Shown: positions 50,750 through 59,441, numbered from the stretch's first letter. The stretch is DNA of 64,000 bases from JADLCB01 sp964398315 (GCA_964398315.1 CAYNMV010000005.1:46139-110138), one strand, 5' to 3'. The notes: generated by a model from the sequence alone, not told the origin. A program made the numbers and translations.

Positions 50750-51416
50750 TCTGGTCAACGACGGCCAGGAGGCGGCTGAATTCCACGGCGTCGTAGGGGC
50801 GAGTGGAAAAATCCAGCAGCAGGGCGTCTTCGAACATCACCATGCCGATATCGGCCGGCAGCAGGGCGCGCACGCTGGAAGTGGCCAGGGCCTCGGCCAT
50901 GGCGCGCTCTTCACCGATGACCACGAAACGCTCGGGCGGTACCAGGCCGGGGAAGGTACGCGCGGGGATCAGGTCGAGCAGGCTGGCCGGGGCGTGCGCC
51001 GGGCGCAGGCCGACGGTGGGGACGGTGGCTCCCAGATAGCGCACGAGCACGTTCCAGCGCTGCGGCGGCTCGCTGACGCGGGCTGACTGTGTCTCGAACT
51101 GAACCAGCCAGGTGTTCTCACCGTGGAGACTCAGCAGCGCCCGTGGCTCAACCCCCAGCCGCGCCAGTACGCCCGGCAGCGCGGCCTGCTCGCCCGGCTG
51201 AAAGCGCATGCCCACTGCCCTGGCCCACTCGGTCAGAGCGCCGATGCGCCGGCCGCGCGTCCAGTCGTGCGTCAGCCGCCAGAAAACGTACCCGGCCGCA
51301 GCCAGCATCAGCAGCATCACCAGCAGCAGCCACAGCGAAGGCGAGGGTGTCGAGGTTGTCGGGGTCTGGGCGAGGAGCATGGGCGATTCTGGCCGGGAGG
51401 TGAAGCAGCGCGCCAT
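50715..51416 (-). CDS. Single-pass membrane hypothetical protein
   Basis: 233 residues. One membrane segment at about 28-47 (LWLLLVMLLMLAAAGYVFW), then a basic stretch (TRGRRIGAL) and a soluble alpha/beta domain with mixed strands (FVVIGEERAMAEALA, MVMFEDALLLDF). No known domain. The ATG at 51416 has a TTAAGAT element ending 10 nt before it, so transcription may start almost at the start codon. M13 at 51380 is a possible alternative. It converges with the hydrolase gene and overlaps its 3' end. Confidence 0.68.
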   Translation of the reverse strand: MARCFTSRPESPMLLAQTPTTSTPSPSLWLLLVMLLMLAAAGYVFWRLTHDWTRGRRIGALTEWARAVGMRFQPGEQAALPGVLARLGVEPRALLSLHGENTWLVQFETQSARVSEPPQRWNVLVRYLGATVPTVGLRPAHAPASLLDLIPARTFPGLVPPERFVVIGEERAMAEALATSSVRALLPADIGMVMFEDALLLDFSTRPYDAVEFSRLLAVVDQITPHLPQQARV

Positions 51417-51426
51417 GCGGACTCAA

Positions 51427-51432
51427 ATCTTA
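51427..51432 (-). promoter_or_regulatory. TAAGAT -10 element, probable leaderless start
   Basis: On the minus strand, TAAGAT lies 10 nt before the ATG at 51416. The same hexamer precedes the gene at 62311 at the same distance. Confidence 0.4.
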
Positions 51433-51695
51433 AGCAGGACACGGCGGCACGGAGATGACAGAGACGATCGGTTGCTGGTTTCTGGTTAACTCCGTGAGGG
51501 TGTGGTTCGTGTTACACAATGCAGCGCCGGCCGGCGGAGCATCGTGCCCGACATCCGGGCCATGCGAAAATCCCCGGAACCGGGTCCGGCCCTAAACTTT
51601 TACGCCGTCGGCACCGTAATACTCGCTCAATGCGAAGGCCCGCTCAACGCAGCCGGCTTACTGGCCGATAGTACACTGTTGCAACATCCGCGCGT

Positions 51696-52106
51696 ATGAC
51701 CGATTACCGCAGTATTATCCGCCAGATGAAGGCCCGTTACCAGATCCGCGTGCGACGGTGGCGGCGCAACATGAGCGGCTGCGCCTGGCGGGTTTACTAT
51801 CATAATGGGCGGACGGTCAACTGGATCGAAGCGCCCTACCCCAAGACGCCCATCAGCCTGGCCATTTTCCTGCACGAGGTGGGGCATCATGTTATCGGGT
51901 TCGATACATATAAGCGCCGCTGCGAGGAGGAATACCACGCCTGGTTGTGGGCGATCAACACCATGCGACGGCTGGGGGTGCCGATCGATTACCGGGTGCA
52001 GCGGCGTTTTGAGGCCTCCATGCGCTATGCGGTGGACAAGGCCCTGCGGCGGGGGATCCGGGACCTGCCCGAACCGCTCCGGCAGTACACCCGCGTGGCG
52101 GCGTGA
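51696..52106 (+). CDS. Small HExxH metallopeptidase-like protein
   Basis: 136-residue basic protein with a classic zincin motif, HEVGHH (in LAIFLHEVGHHVIGFDTYK), and a following acidic helix (RRCEEEYHAWLWAINTMRR). A third ligand from EEEYH is plausible, as in minigluzincins. The rest is helical and Arg-rich (VQRRFEASMRYAVDKALRRGIRDL). There is no signal peptide. ATG 51696 is the only good start. No close characterised family is recognised. It could be an enzyme or a metal-dependent structural protein. Confidence 0.72.
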   Translation: MTDYRSIIRQMKARYQIRVRRWRRNMSGCAWRVYYHNGRTVNWIEAPYPKTPISLAIFLHEVGHHVIGFDTYKRRCEEEYHAWLWAINTMRRLGVPIDYRVQRRFEASMRYAVDKALRRGIRDLPEPLRQYTRVAA

Positions 52107-52148
52107 CTGATTCGCCCCGCGCCATGTGCCTGAGCCGGGCAGCGCCGC

Positions 52149-52176
52149 TTGCTATTGGCACGGGTTTGGCTATACT
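52149..52176 (+). promoter_or_regulatory. Promoter of the small basic protein gene
   Basis: TTGCTA (52149-52154), 16-bp spacer, TATACT (52171-52176). The start at 52217 follows after a short leader with TTGGAG. Confidence 0.55.
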
Positions 52177-52216
52177 TCCCGCCCTTTACCCCGCAAGCGA
52201 AGTTGGAGCAGCAGAC

Positions 52217-52519
52217 ATGGCACTCGATCTCAAGCCCGGCCAGACAATTCGCGTGAAGATCGCCAAGACCATCCGGCGCGAAGCAGCCAGGAAGACGCTG
52301 GAACGCCTGTTCATGCAGGACAAGGCGGTCAGCGGCCCGCTGGAGGTGCGCAGCAAGAATTTTAAGGAAATCCCCAAGCGCCGTGGTGGCGTGATCTGGA
52401 CCAAGCGCCCCAACAAGCTCCATCCCGAGCTGAAGGTCGGCACTGAGGCGACGATCAAGACCACACCCCAGTCGGTCAAGGATCTGCGGAGCGTGGAAGA
52501 GTTCATCACCGTCGAATAA
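52217..52519 (+). CDS. Small basic conserved-type protein
   Basis: 100-residue basic protein (many Lys/Arg) with a beta-rich look: LKPGQTIRVKIAKTIRR, PLEVRSKNFKEIPKRRGGVIWTKRPNKL and a C-terminal acidic end. Such pattern suggests nucleic-acid binding, but no family is recognised. The start at 52217 is set by GGAG upstream and a promoter; the longer frame from 52103 overlaps the preceding gene. It has its own promoter and terminator (52561-52594). Confidence 0.75.
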   Translation: MALDLKPGQTIRVKIAKTIRREAARKTLERLFMQDKAVSGPLEVRSKNFKEIPKRRGGVIWTKRPNKLHPELKVGTEATIKTTPQSVKDLRSVEEFITVE

Positions 52520-52560
52520 CCCCGACGGAACCTGCGCCGAGCAAATTCGTGCAATTAGCA

Positions 52561-52594
52561 ATAAAACCCACCCATGGCCATGGGTGGGTTTTAT
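52561..52594. terminator. Perfectly palindromic bidirectional terminator
   Basis: 34-bp perfect palindrome, ATAAAACCCACCCATGG and its complement, with A and T runs on both ends. It lies between the convergent small basic protein gene and cydB. Confidence 0.92.
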
Positions 52595-52627
52595 GCTTGC
52601 GCGAACCGTGTGGCCGCTCCTTGCGCC

Positions 52628-53647
52628 TCATGATGCCGGGGCTGCGGGGGAGCGGGTCTTGAAGATCTTGAACAGGTACCACAGTGCCGGCACCAGCACG
52701 CACAGCCCCACCGGCACAGACAGCACGAGGAAGCGGATCGTGTTGATCGGCCCCGCCGCATCCGCCAGGGTCAGGCCCGGGTAGACCAGGTAAGGCTGCT
52801 GCGCCAGTCCCCAGCCCAGCAGCAGGATCACCACCTCGCCGGCCGCGAAGATGCGCGCCAGTGCGTAGCGCCGGCCAAACACCGCCCATGCTGACAGGGC
52901 AAAAAACAGTAATCCGGCTCCCAGCACCGGCCACCATCGCAGCAGCGCCCGCACAAACCAGTTCGCCTGAAACCACGCCAGCACGAGCACGATGAACGCC
53001 AGTGCGGCGGTGCTGGTGCCGGCCAGGATCGCCCGGCGGTGAAAATCAGCCCGCAGCGCTCCATCAGTTTCAGTGCACAGGTAGACCGCTGCCAGGTAAG
53101 CGCAGGTGGACAGCGCCAGCAGTCCGCAGGCCATCGGATAAAGCCCCAGCCAGGGCAAGGCCTGATGCGAGCGGACCTCGCCGCCACGAATATCCAGGAC
53201 TCCCTCCGTCACCACGCCGAACGCCGCCCCCAGCAGCACGGGGGAGATCACCGAGGCTATCCCGAACACCACGCCCCAGATCGCCGCCGGGTTGGTTTTG
53301 TCGGCATTGCTGCGCACATAGCCGCGGAAGACGAACGATGCCCCGCGCAGCATGATTCCAATCAGCGCCAGGTGAAACGGTATGAACAGCGCTACGCCCA
53401 GCGGGGCATAGCCGTGGGGAAAGCTGGTGAACAGCACCACGATGACAAAGATGAGCCAGACATGGTTGGCTTCCCATACCGGCCCCATGGCGCGGGCGAT
53501 TGCCTCGCGCTGCCGGTCTTTGCGCGGGCCGCTGGCGAGCAGGTCCCACACCCCTCCGCCAAAGTCCGCCCCGCCGAGCACCGCATAGGCCATCAGCCCA
53601 ATCAGCGCCAGGGCGGCGGCGAGATTGATCCAGATTTGGTCGGTCAT
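52628..53647 (-). CDS. cydB: Cytochrome bd quinol oxidase subunit II
   Basis: Membrane subunit of the bd-type terminal oxidase, 339 residues, eight to nine hydrophobic segments. The N-terminus carries the conserved YAVLGGADFGGGVWDLL and the following WEANHVWLIFVIVVLFTSFP with the heme-pocket-near acid. It reduces oxygen to water together with CydA and adds to the proton motive force without pumping. It starts 86 bp after the cydA stop and is in the same transcript. The terminator at 52561-52594 lies downstream. Confidence 0.95.
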   Translation of the reverse strand: MTDQIWINLAAALALIGLMAYAVLGGADFGGGVWDLLASGPRKDRQREAIARAMGPVWEANHVWLIFVIVVLFTSFPHGYAPLGVALFIPFHLALIGIMLRGASFVFRGYVRSNADKTNPAAIWGVVFGIASVISPVLLGAAFGVVTEGVLDIRGGEVRSHQALPWLGLYPMACGLLALSTCAYLAAVYLCTETDGALRADFHRRAILAGTSTAALAFIVLVLAWFQANWFVRALLRWWPVLGAGLLFFALSAWAVFGRRYALARIFAAGEVVILLLGWGLAQQPYLVYPGLTLADAAGPINTIRFLVLSVPVGLCVLVPALWYLFKIFKTRSPAAPAS

Positions 53648-53733
53648 GGCGATACCTCAAATCGACAGCCACGGCGGCACACCACAATCGCCCGGGCAAG
53701 GGGGCACAGGGCGGGCAACGCCCCTCTCCGCAC

Positions 53734-55143
53734 TTATCCCCGCCTGTCTGATTCTTGCTCTGCGGTTTGGCTCCCGGGTGCCGCTGGCTGCATGCCCACC
53801 TCCTGCGGGGCGATGGCTTCCCGGCCGTGGCGCAGACTGTAGAGGATCAGGATGACAGTTGCGCCCAGCACAATGTACAGGAGCGTGAACAGGTAGAAGA
53901 CCTGGTTCACTCCCGGCGCTGTCGTCACTGCATCGCGCGTGAGCATGCCGGCGTAGGCGACGCCCGGCTCGAAATTGGGCTGGATGATCCACGGCTGGCG
54001 GCCGACTTCCGTCACCATCCATCCCAGTTCCAGCGCCAGGAACCCCAGCGGGGCACATACCAGCAGGGTCGGCGCCATCCAGCGTACAGCCATGGCCCCA
54101 TGCGGATCCTGGCGTCGGATGACCCAGAAAGCGATGCCCACGATCATCAGCACCACGCCAAAAGCCACCATGAGCTGGAACGACAGGTGGGTGATATGGA
54201 CATTGGGCCAGTGGTCGCGCGGGATGTCGTTCAGGCCCTTAATCTCGTGATTGAAATCCCAGGTCGCCAGGAAGCTGAGCATCTTCGGGATTTCGATGGC
54301 GTAGTCGGTTTGGCCGCGCTCCAGGTCGGGCCAGCCGCCGATGCGCAGCGGGGCGCCGGCCTGGGTTTCAAACTGGCCTTCCATGGCGGCAAACTTGGCC
54401 GGCTGGGTGCTGGCGGTGAACTTGGCCAGCAGGTCGCCGCTGATCGGCTGGAGGATCACCGTGATGGCCCCGACCGCCATGGCGACGCGGATAGCCGACA
54501 GGTGATAGGCATCGCGGTGCCCCTTGAGCCACCCCCAGGCGTAAATCCCGGCTACCGCGAACGATACGGCGATGTAGCACGACAGCGTCGAGTGCAGCGC
54601 CATCACGAACCAGCTATAGCGCTTGAAGACGGCCATCGGGTCGGAGATCACTGCCCGTCCGGTTGCCTCATCCAGCGTGAACCCCACCGGCTGCTGCATC
54701 CAGGCATTGACCCCCAGCACCAGGATGCCGCTCATCGCGCCGGCGATCGCGATCACCACCCCGGCCCACCAGTGCGCCCGGGGGCTGATCTTGCCCCAGG
54801 CATAGAGATAGATGCCCAGGAAGATCGCCTCGATGAAGAAGGCGAACCCCTCCAGCCCGAAAATATGCCCGACCACCCCCCCCATCAGCTCCATGTACTT
54901 GGGCCACAGCAGTCCCAGTTCAAACGAGAGCGCGGTGCCCGAAACCGCCCCGACGGCGAACAGCAGGCCGGTCGCCTTGGCCCATTTCTTTGCCAGCAGC
55001 AGGTAATGTTCCTGGCCGGTCTTGAGCCAGCGATACTCGACGATCACCATCAGGAGTGGCAGCCCGATCCCAATGGCCGCGAAGACCATGTGGAATACGA
55101 GCGAAAGCGTCATCTGTAACCGGGCGGCAATGAGCGTGTCCAT
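53734..55143 (-). CDS. cydA: Cytochrome bd quinol oxidase subunit I
   Basis: Catalytic subunit of the bd oxidase, 469 residues. Heme ligands are seen: His18 in LVFHMVFAAIG, a His in MALHSTLSCY near 185, and Met in GWMVTEVGRQPW, which carries the signature GRQPW. The Q-loop (after GFTLDEATGR..) is short, like the cyanide-insensitive CioA subgroup rather than E. coli CydA. It typically works at low oxygen with high affinity. The start at 55143 lacks a good ribosome binding site but matches the family N-terminus MDTLIAARLQMT. The promoter region (55189-55237) is elaborate. Confidence 0.95.
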   Translation of the reverse strand: MDTLIAARLQMTLSLVFHMVFAAIGIGLPLLMVIVEYRWLKTGQEHYLLLAKKWAKATGLLFAVGAVSGTALSFELGLLWPKYMELMGGVVGHIFGLEGFAFFIEAIFLGIYLYAWGKISPRAHWWAGVVIAIAGAMSGILVLGVNAWMQQPVGFTLDEATGRAVISDPMAVFKRYSWFVMALHSTLSCYIAVSFAVAGIYAWGWLKGHRDAYHLSAIRVAMAVGAITVILQPISGDLLAKFTASTQPAKFAAMEGQFETQAGAPLRIGGWPDLERGQTDYAIEIPKMLSFLATWDFNHEIKGLNDIPRDHWPNVHITHLSFQLMVAFGVVLMIVGIAFWVIRRQDPHGAMAVRWMAPTLLVCAPLGFLALELGWMVTEVGRQPWIIQPNFEPGVAYAGMLTRDAVTTAPGVNQVFYLFTLLYIVLGATVILILYSLRHGREAIAPQEVGMQPAAPGSQTAEQESDRRG

Positions 55144-55188
55144 CGGGCGCCTGTCGGTAAAGAGGAGGAACAGGATGTCCGAGTCTGA

Positions 55189-55216
55189 TTTATAGCGCTA
55201 CAGCGACGCAGGTCAA
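55189..55216 (-). promoter_or_regulatory. Promoter of cydAB
   Basis: On the minus strand, TTGACC (55211-55216), 16-bp spacer, TATAAA (55189-55194), about 46 nt before the cydA start. Confidence 0.65.
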
Positions 55217-55237
55217 ATGTGACAAAATGTAGCGCTA
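55193..55237. promoter_or_regulatory. Pair of TAGCGCTA palindromes with central dyad at the cydAB promoter
   Basis: Identical 8-bp palindromes at 55193-55200 and 55230-55237, centres 37 bp apart. The first overlaps the -10 and the second lies upstream of the -35. A further dyad GTCA-N4-TGAC (55212-55223) covers the -35. The set fits regulator binding on both sides of the promoter. It does not match the FNR, CRP or Rex consensus. Confidence 0.6.
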
Positions 55238-55398
55238 AACACAGCGCAGGGGACGGTACAGCAGGTCAGCGGGGGGGAAGGGAAGGTGATGGCATGCCGC
55301 TGCCGGCCGCGGATTCGTTCGAGCCGGCGGCGGCATGTCTGTTACATCTTCTGTATGTTGTCAGGTGCCCCCCATGCCGATGGCGCGATGGGGAAGGC

Positions 55399-55575
55399 CT
55401 ATCTGATGATCATCTGGAGGACGAAGGTCGCCACCATGGCAAAACCCCAAGCCCATTCCGGCCAGCGGGTCCAGAACCAGAACAGGCCCGTCAACCCCAG
55501 GCAGGCCAGGATTGTGTTGGAGAAGGCTGAACCATCGAACAGCCAGGCGATTGCAGGATTGGTCAGGTCAAGCAT
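55399..55575 (-). CDS. Small two-helix membrane protein upstream of cydA
   Basis: 58-residue protein with two hydrophobic segments (about 15-33 and 40-57) rich in Trp and Phe (GLFWFWTRWPEWAWGF). GGAG precedes the ATG at 55575 by 7 nt. It lies on the same strand as cydA but 255 bp upstream, with the cyd promoter in between, so it is probably separate. It is not CydX, which is a single-helix protein encoded after cydB. No function known. Confidence 0.62.
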   Translation of the reverse strand: MLDLTNPAIAWLFDGSAFSNTILACLGLTGLFWFWTRWPEWAWGFAMVATFVLQMIIR

Positions 55576-55995
55576 TTGACAACTCCGATACGTCGGCAGG
55601 GAAAACGTACCACCGCCCCAGCCCCAGGCCACAAAAAAGCACCCGCTTCCTCTCCTTTTGCTTAGAGGAGCAGGACGGTCTGTAGCGTCTGTACGCATCG
55701 TGAGTATGAGCGGCAGATGAGAGGCCCGTGCCGAAGCGTCCGCCTTCCGATCCAGCCGCTTACATGATGAACGAAGCGTACCACGCGGCCGGTTCCGCCC
55801 AGCGGTTCCAGCGCGTCATATCTACGCGCAGTGTCCCGGATCTGCCTGCGCATTCTGTCGCCCTGATTGCCATGCTCATCCCTTGCGACTGCTCATAGAC
55901 CGCCGTGGTCTGCTGTTTGCAACCCGATGGCCCTGACGCAGATGGAGTTCAACTGCGCAACCCATTGTGGAGATTCAGCAGGAAAGGAGCCTGAT
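55576..55995. other. Divergent intergenic region without identified features
   Basis: 420 bp between the small membrane protein gene and the exported protein gene. No promoter or regulatory motif was identified. An in-frame start at 55867 exists, but the ribosome site and signal peptide place the gene start at 55996. Confidence 0.55.
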
Positions 55996-57021
55996 ATGCG
56001 GATGCAACATCTATTGGCCAGCACGATTCTGGGTGCGGCCGTCGCGGCGGTACCGGTTTTTGCAGAGGTCAATCAGGAGGCCGTACGCGATGCCGGCCAG
56101 GAGATCCAAACCGATGCCCAGCGCACCGGTGAGGAAATCCGTGGCGAGGCCCGCCAGGCGGGCGACCGGATTGGCGACCAGGTTGACAACCAGGCCGACC
56201 AGCTCAGACAGGGCAGGGATCTGGCCAGCGACGCCGGGAAGGACCTGAAACTGCCGGCAGGGTTCAAGGTCGTGACCGATGCCGACCACAGCCGCGACAT
56301 CCGCGGCACCCTCGCCAGCGCGATTTCCGCTGCCCTCACCGAGGATGGATTCGATGACATGGTTGAACGCTTCGTCGACCAGGATCGCAACCGGATCGGT
56401 GAAGCCGACCTGAACTATGACCGCTTCAATGCGGCCGTCCGCGCCTTCCGGGAGAACTGGCGCAACAAGTACGGTGGCGACTTCAAGTTCGAACGTGATC
56501 AGGCATTCTCGGATATCAAGGTGGTCAGCGGCGAGGTGACCGACTCGAACCTGGCGATGCTCAACTGGCCGGTCAAGCCGGATGGCGCCATGGTCGGCGA
56601 TATGGGAATGGCTCGGCCCGCTGCCGCCGGGGATGGCATGGATAAGGCCGCGGATATGGAGGACCGCCAGGAGGATGCCAACCTCGAGGAAGGCCGCGAT
56701 GTTGCCCTCGCCCGCATCAGCGGCGAGAAAGACAAGCACCTGACCCTGTCGTTGATCAACGAGGCCGGCGGCTGGAAGCTGGATCTGCCCAATAACATCG
56801 GCGGCCAGCAGTTGCTCGACAGCGTCACCAAGTGTATCGATATGGCCAACCAGAACCAGGCCCAGTGGCCGGATGATGCCGCCAAGGCCAAGCAGGCCCT
56901 GAGCCATAAGCTGCTGATGGCCATCTACGGGATCGATGACAAAGGCGACAAGGCCGATGCCAATGCCCAGAAGGCCAACGTGCTCATCCAGGGTGATGAG
57001 CAGGACAACAATCAGCGCTGA
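55996..57021 (+). CDS. Exported helical/acidic hypothetical protein
   Basis: 341-residue secreted protein. The start at 55996 gives a signal peptide (MRMQHLLASTILGAAVAAVPVFA) and is preceded by AAAGGAG. Residues about 25-80 form a charged, Gln/Asp-rich helical stretch (AGQEIQTDAQRTGEEIRGEARQAGD) like an LEA/coiled-coil segment. Two alpha/beta portions follow, around VERFVDQDRNRIGEADLNYDRF and KDKHLTLSLINEAGGWKLDLPN. No Cys pairs or catalytic motif. Function unknown; the size and the terminator (57082-57114) suggest a single-gene unit. Composition fits a periplasmic stress or scaffold protein. Confidence 0.75.
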   Translation: MRMQHLLASTILGAAVAAVPVFAEVNQEAVRDAGQEIQTDAQRTGEEIRGEARQAGDRIGDQVDNQADQLRQGRDLASDAGKDLKLPAGFKVVTDADHSRDIRGTLASAISAALTEDGFDDMVERFVDQDRNRIGEADLNYDRFNAAVRAFRENWRNKYGGDFKFERDQAFSDIKVVSGEVTDSNLAMLNWPVKPDGAMVGDMGMARPAAAGDGMDKAADMEDRQEDANLEEGRDVALARISGEKDKHLTLSLINEAGGWKLDLPNNIGGQQLLDSVTKCIDMANQNQAQWPDDAAKAKQALSHKLLMAIYGIDDKGDKADANAQKANVLIQGDEQDNNQR

Positions 57022-57081
57022 CCGATGCAGCCCCTGAGAGGGGGTCGCTTCGGGTCATGTGCTAGGCAAGTGGAAGGAAGG

Positions 57082-57114
57082 AGAAGCCCATGGTTCGCCG
57101 TGGGCTTCTTTTTT
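57082..57114 (+). terminator. Rho-independent terminator of the exported-protein gene
   Basis: AGAAGCCCA-TGG-ttcg-CCG-TGGGCTTCT hairpin followed by TTTT, about 60 bp after the stop. Confidence 0.88.
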
Positions 57115-57227
57115 GCGCATCCATCAGGCAGATGGCAGACTGTGCGGCCAGGAGAACAGCCGCGACGATCGAATGATTCGCGTCTAGGAAGCAGATGGAT
57201 CACCACTGCGGTGGAGCGCTGGTGGCG

Positions 57228-58640
57228 CTAATCCGCGGGCACCAGGCGGACGACCTTGTCGGGACGATTCAGGCAGACGTAGATGTAGCCATCGGGGCCG
57301 ACGTTCACATCGCGCACGCGGCCGTGGTTTTTCAGGATAACCTCTTCTTCAACCACCTTGTTGTCGCGGAGGCGCAGCCGCTTGATTTCTTCGAACTTCA
57401 GCGCGCCGGCCAGCAGGTCGCCGTTCCATTTCTCAAAACGCTCGCCGGTGTAGAACGCCAGTCCGCACATGGCCGGCGACGGTGTCCACTGAACAACCGG
57501 CTGCTCCATGCCCTCTTTCTTCTGGATGGCGGAGATCGGCCGGCCGTTGTAGTTGATCCCATAGGTGATGACCGGCCAGCCGTAGTTCTTGCCCGCCTCA
57601 ATCAGGTTCAATTCATCGCCGCCCATCGGGCCGTGCTCGGTGCTCCAGAGCTGGTCGGTCTCGGGATGGATCGCCAGCCCCTGCGGATTGCGGTTGCCGT
57701 AGCTGAAGATGCTCTCATACACACCCGGCCGGCCAACAAAGGGGTTGCTGCGGGGGATCGACCCATCACGGTGGATGCGATGGTGCTTGCCGTTGGGGCG
57801 AGCCAGGTCCTGGGCATGGTCCATCGAGCCACGATCGCCAATGCTGAAATAGAGCAGCCCTTCCCGGTCGAAGACGATGCGGGTGCCGAAGTGAACACCG
57901 GCGGAGTAGTAGTGCTCGGGCTGGGCCTCCCAGATCACCTGCTGCTCGGTCCAGCGATTGTCCTCGCTCAACTGGCCGCGGACGATGCGGGTCATGAAGC
58001 GGCGGGGATCGCGCGGGGAGACATGGGTGTATCCCAGGTAGATCCACGGCTCTTTCTCGTATTGCGGATCGATTGCGACCGCCATCAGCCCGCCCTGGCC
58101 GTGAGGGCGGGATTCGGGGATGTCCCGCACGGGCTCGGACAGCAGCTTGCCGTCCTTGAGGATGCGCAGACGCCCGACCTTTTCGGTAATCAGCGCGCGC
58201 CCATCCGGCAGCCAGGCGATGGACCAGGGCTCGCGCAGTCCCTCGGCCACGGTCTCGATGCGATAGGTGTGCAGCCGGGTTTTCTCGACAGTGGCGCGCT
58301 GCTGCGGCTGGGCGCGGGCCGTCTTTTCCTGTTCGCGCAGCCAGCTTACCAGGCTGCGGATTTCCTCATCGCTGAACGTCTCACCATAGGCCGGCATGCC
58401 CATGGTGGTGATACCCTGTTTGATATTGCGGAAGATGTCCTGGTCGCTGCTGCCATAGGCCCAGACCTTGTCGGCCAGGCTGGAGGCATTGCCGCCCTGG
58501 TGATTGGCGCCGTGACAACTGGCGCAGCTTGCCGAATAGATCGCCGCCGGCGAGCGGTCTTTGAAGACCGGATCGGCCTGGGCAAACACGAAACCAGTGC
58601 AGAGGCAGACGATGAGTGCGGGCAGGCGAAGACGGGTCAT
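57228..58640 (-). CDS. Cytochrome c-fused PQQ-type sugar dehydrogenase
   Basis: 470-residue exported enzyme. Signal peptide, then a cytochrome c domain with CASCH (Cys39, Cys42, His43) and a Met ligand near 80 (GITTMGMPAYGE). From about 125 on it is a six-bladed beta-propeller of the soluble glucose/aldose sugar dehydrogenase family (GSDH), with GLREPWSIAWLPDG, HGQGGLMAVAIDP, HFGTRIVFDREGLLYFSIGD, and HGPMGGDELNLIEAGKNYGWP motifs, which include PQQ and calcium ligands. It would oxidise aldose sugars in the periplasm and pass electrons through its own heme. The next gene starts upstream at 59268 on the same strand. Confidence 0.9.
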   Translation of the reverse strand: MTRLRLPALIVCLCTGFVFAQADPVFKDRSPAAIYSASCASCHGANHQGGNASSLADKVWAYGSSDQDIFRNIKQGITTMGMPAYGETFSDEEIRSLVSWLREQEKTARAQPQQRATVEKTRLHTYRIETVAEGLREPWSIAWLPDGRALITEKVGRLRILKDGKLLSEPVRDIPESRPHGQGGLMAVAIDPQYEKEPWIYLGYTHVSPRDPRRFMTRIVRGQLSEDNRWTEQQVIWEAQPEHYYSAGVHFGTRIVFDREGLLYFSIGDRGSMDHAQDLARPNGKHHRIHRDGSIPRSNPFVGRPGVYESIFSYGNRNPQGLAIHPETDQLWSTEHGPMGGDELNLIEAGKNYGWPVITYGINYNGRPISAIQKKEGMEQPVVQWTPSPAMCGLAFYTGERFEKWNGDLLAGALKFEEIKRLRLRDNKVVEEEVILKNHGRVRDVNVGPDGYIYVCLNRPDKVVRLVPAD

Positions 58641-58674
58641 GGCACCCTCAGATTAGCGCTGTTGGCCGCCGGGA

Positions 58675-59268
58675 TCAATCCGGCAGCCGCAGGGAATCGA
58701 CAAATGGCTTGCCGTCGCGCGTGCCCGTCAGCCGCAGTTCATCGCCGAGGCGGGCACCTGCTGGGAACACCAGTTGCACCTGTGGCACTTGCTCCGGTGG
58801 GGAAAGGTAGCCGAGCTGGCGCAGCTCAGACAGCACGGCGGGCGGCGGGGTCAGGCAGGTGATCGATTGCGTGCTGGCCGGCACCTGCTCCAGCGCAAAG
58901 ACTGCCTGCTGCACATCGATCCGCGGGTCCCAGATCAGCACCGCCACGCGAACCTGCTGCGCGTTAGCCGGTTCGCACTCCAGCAATTCGAATGAGCGGT
59001 GCTGGCTGATATGAGCAGACTCGGCCGGGGCCGAAGGCGACAGTGTCCGCACCCATCCCCGCAGCCGCGGTGGGTAGGTCAGCCGCAGATTGGTCCACAC
59101 CGGCAGCGGATCTACGTACGGCACCTCCATCCGCACCGGCGCAACCAATCCGATTTGGTCCCGCGGCGGCTGGCTCAACTTGCGCTTCACCAGCATCATC
59201 ACGCCGGGCGCGCACAGCGCCAGCAGCGCGATGAAGAATATCAGGTTGTATCGAGCTTCCTTGCGCAT
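58675..59268 (-). CDS. Membrane-anchored hypothetical protein
   Basis: 197 residues with one N-terminal membrane anchor (LIFFIALLALCAPGVMML, about 9-26) and a soluble periplasmic domain rich in beta strands (LRLTYPPRLRGWVRTL, VRVAVLIWDPRI, VQLVFPAGARLGDELRLTGTRDG). No known family. It lies 34 bp upstream of the sugar dehydrogenase and on the same strand, so it may be in one operon. The ATG at 59268 is the only good start. Confidence 0.7.
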   Translation of the reverse strand: MRKEARYNLIFFIALLALCAPGVMMLVKRKLSQPPRDQIGLVAPVRMEVPYVDPLPVWTNLRLTYPPRLRGWVRTLSPSAPAESAHISQHRSFELLECEPANAQQVRVAVLIWDPRIDVQQAVFALEQVPASTQSITCLTPPPAVLSELRQLGYLSPPEQVPQVQLVFPAGARLGDELRLTGTRDGKPFVDSLRLPD

Positions 59269-59441
59269 GGGCGAGTGACTAGCTTAGGGCGGTTGGCGCG
59301 ATTGTGACAGCCCGCCTCACCGAAAGCGCAGATGCAACCGCCCGCAGGCCGCTGAAGCCAGGCAGTGCGACCGGGTGGGGGCGATGAGCCGCCGCGCCGG
59401 CCGGCATCATTCGGCCTGGTCGTTGATGGGTGGCAGCCGCA

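Noticed and set aside
55212..55223. FNR or CRP site at the cydAB promoter
   Set aside because: GTCA-N4-TGAC has its arms in the wrong orientation for TTGAT-N4-ATCAA and the wrong spacing for TGTGA-N6-TCACA.
55399..55575. CydX/CydS-type subunit
   Set aside because: Those are single-helix proteins encoded directly after cydB; this one has two helices and lies upstream of cydA beyond its promoter.
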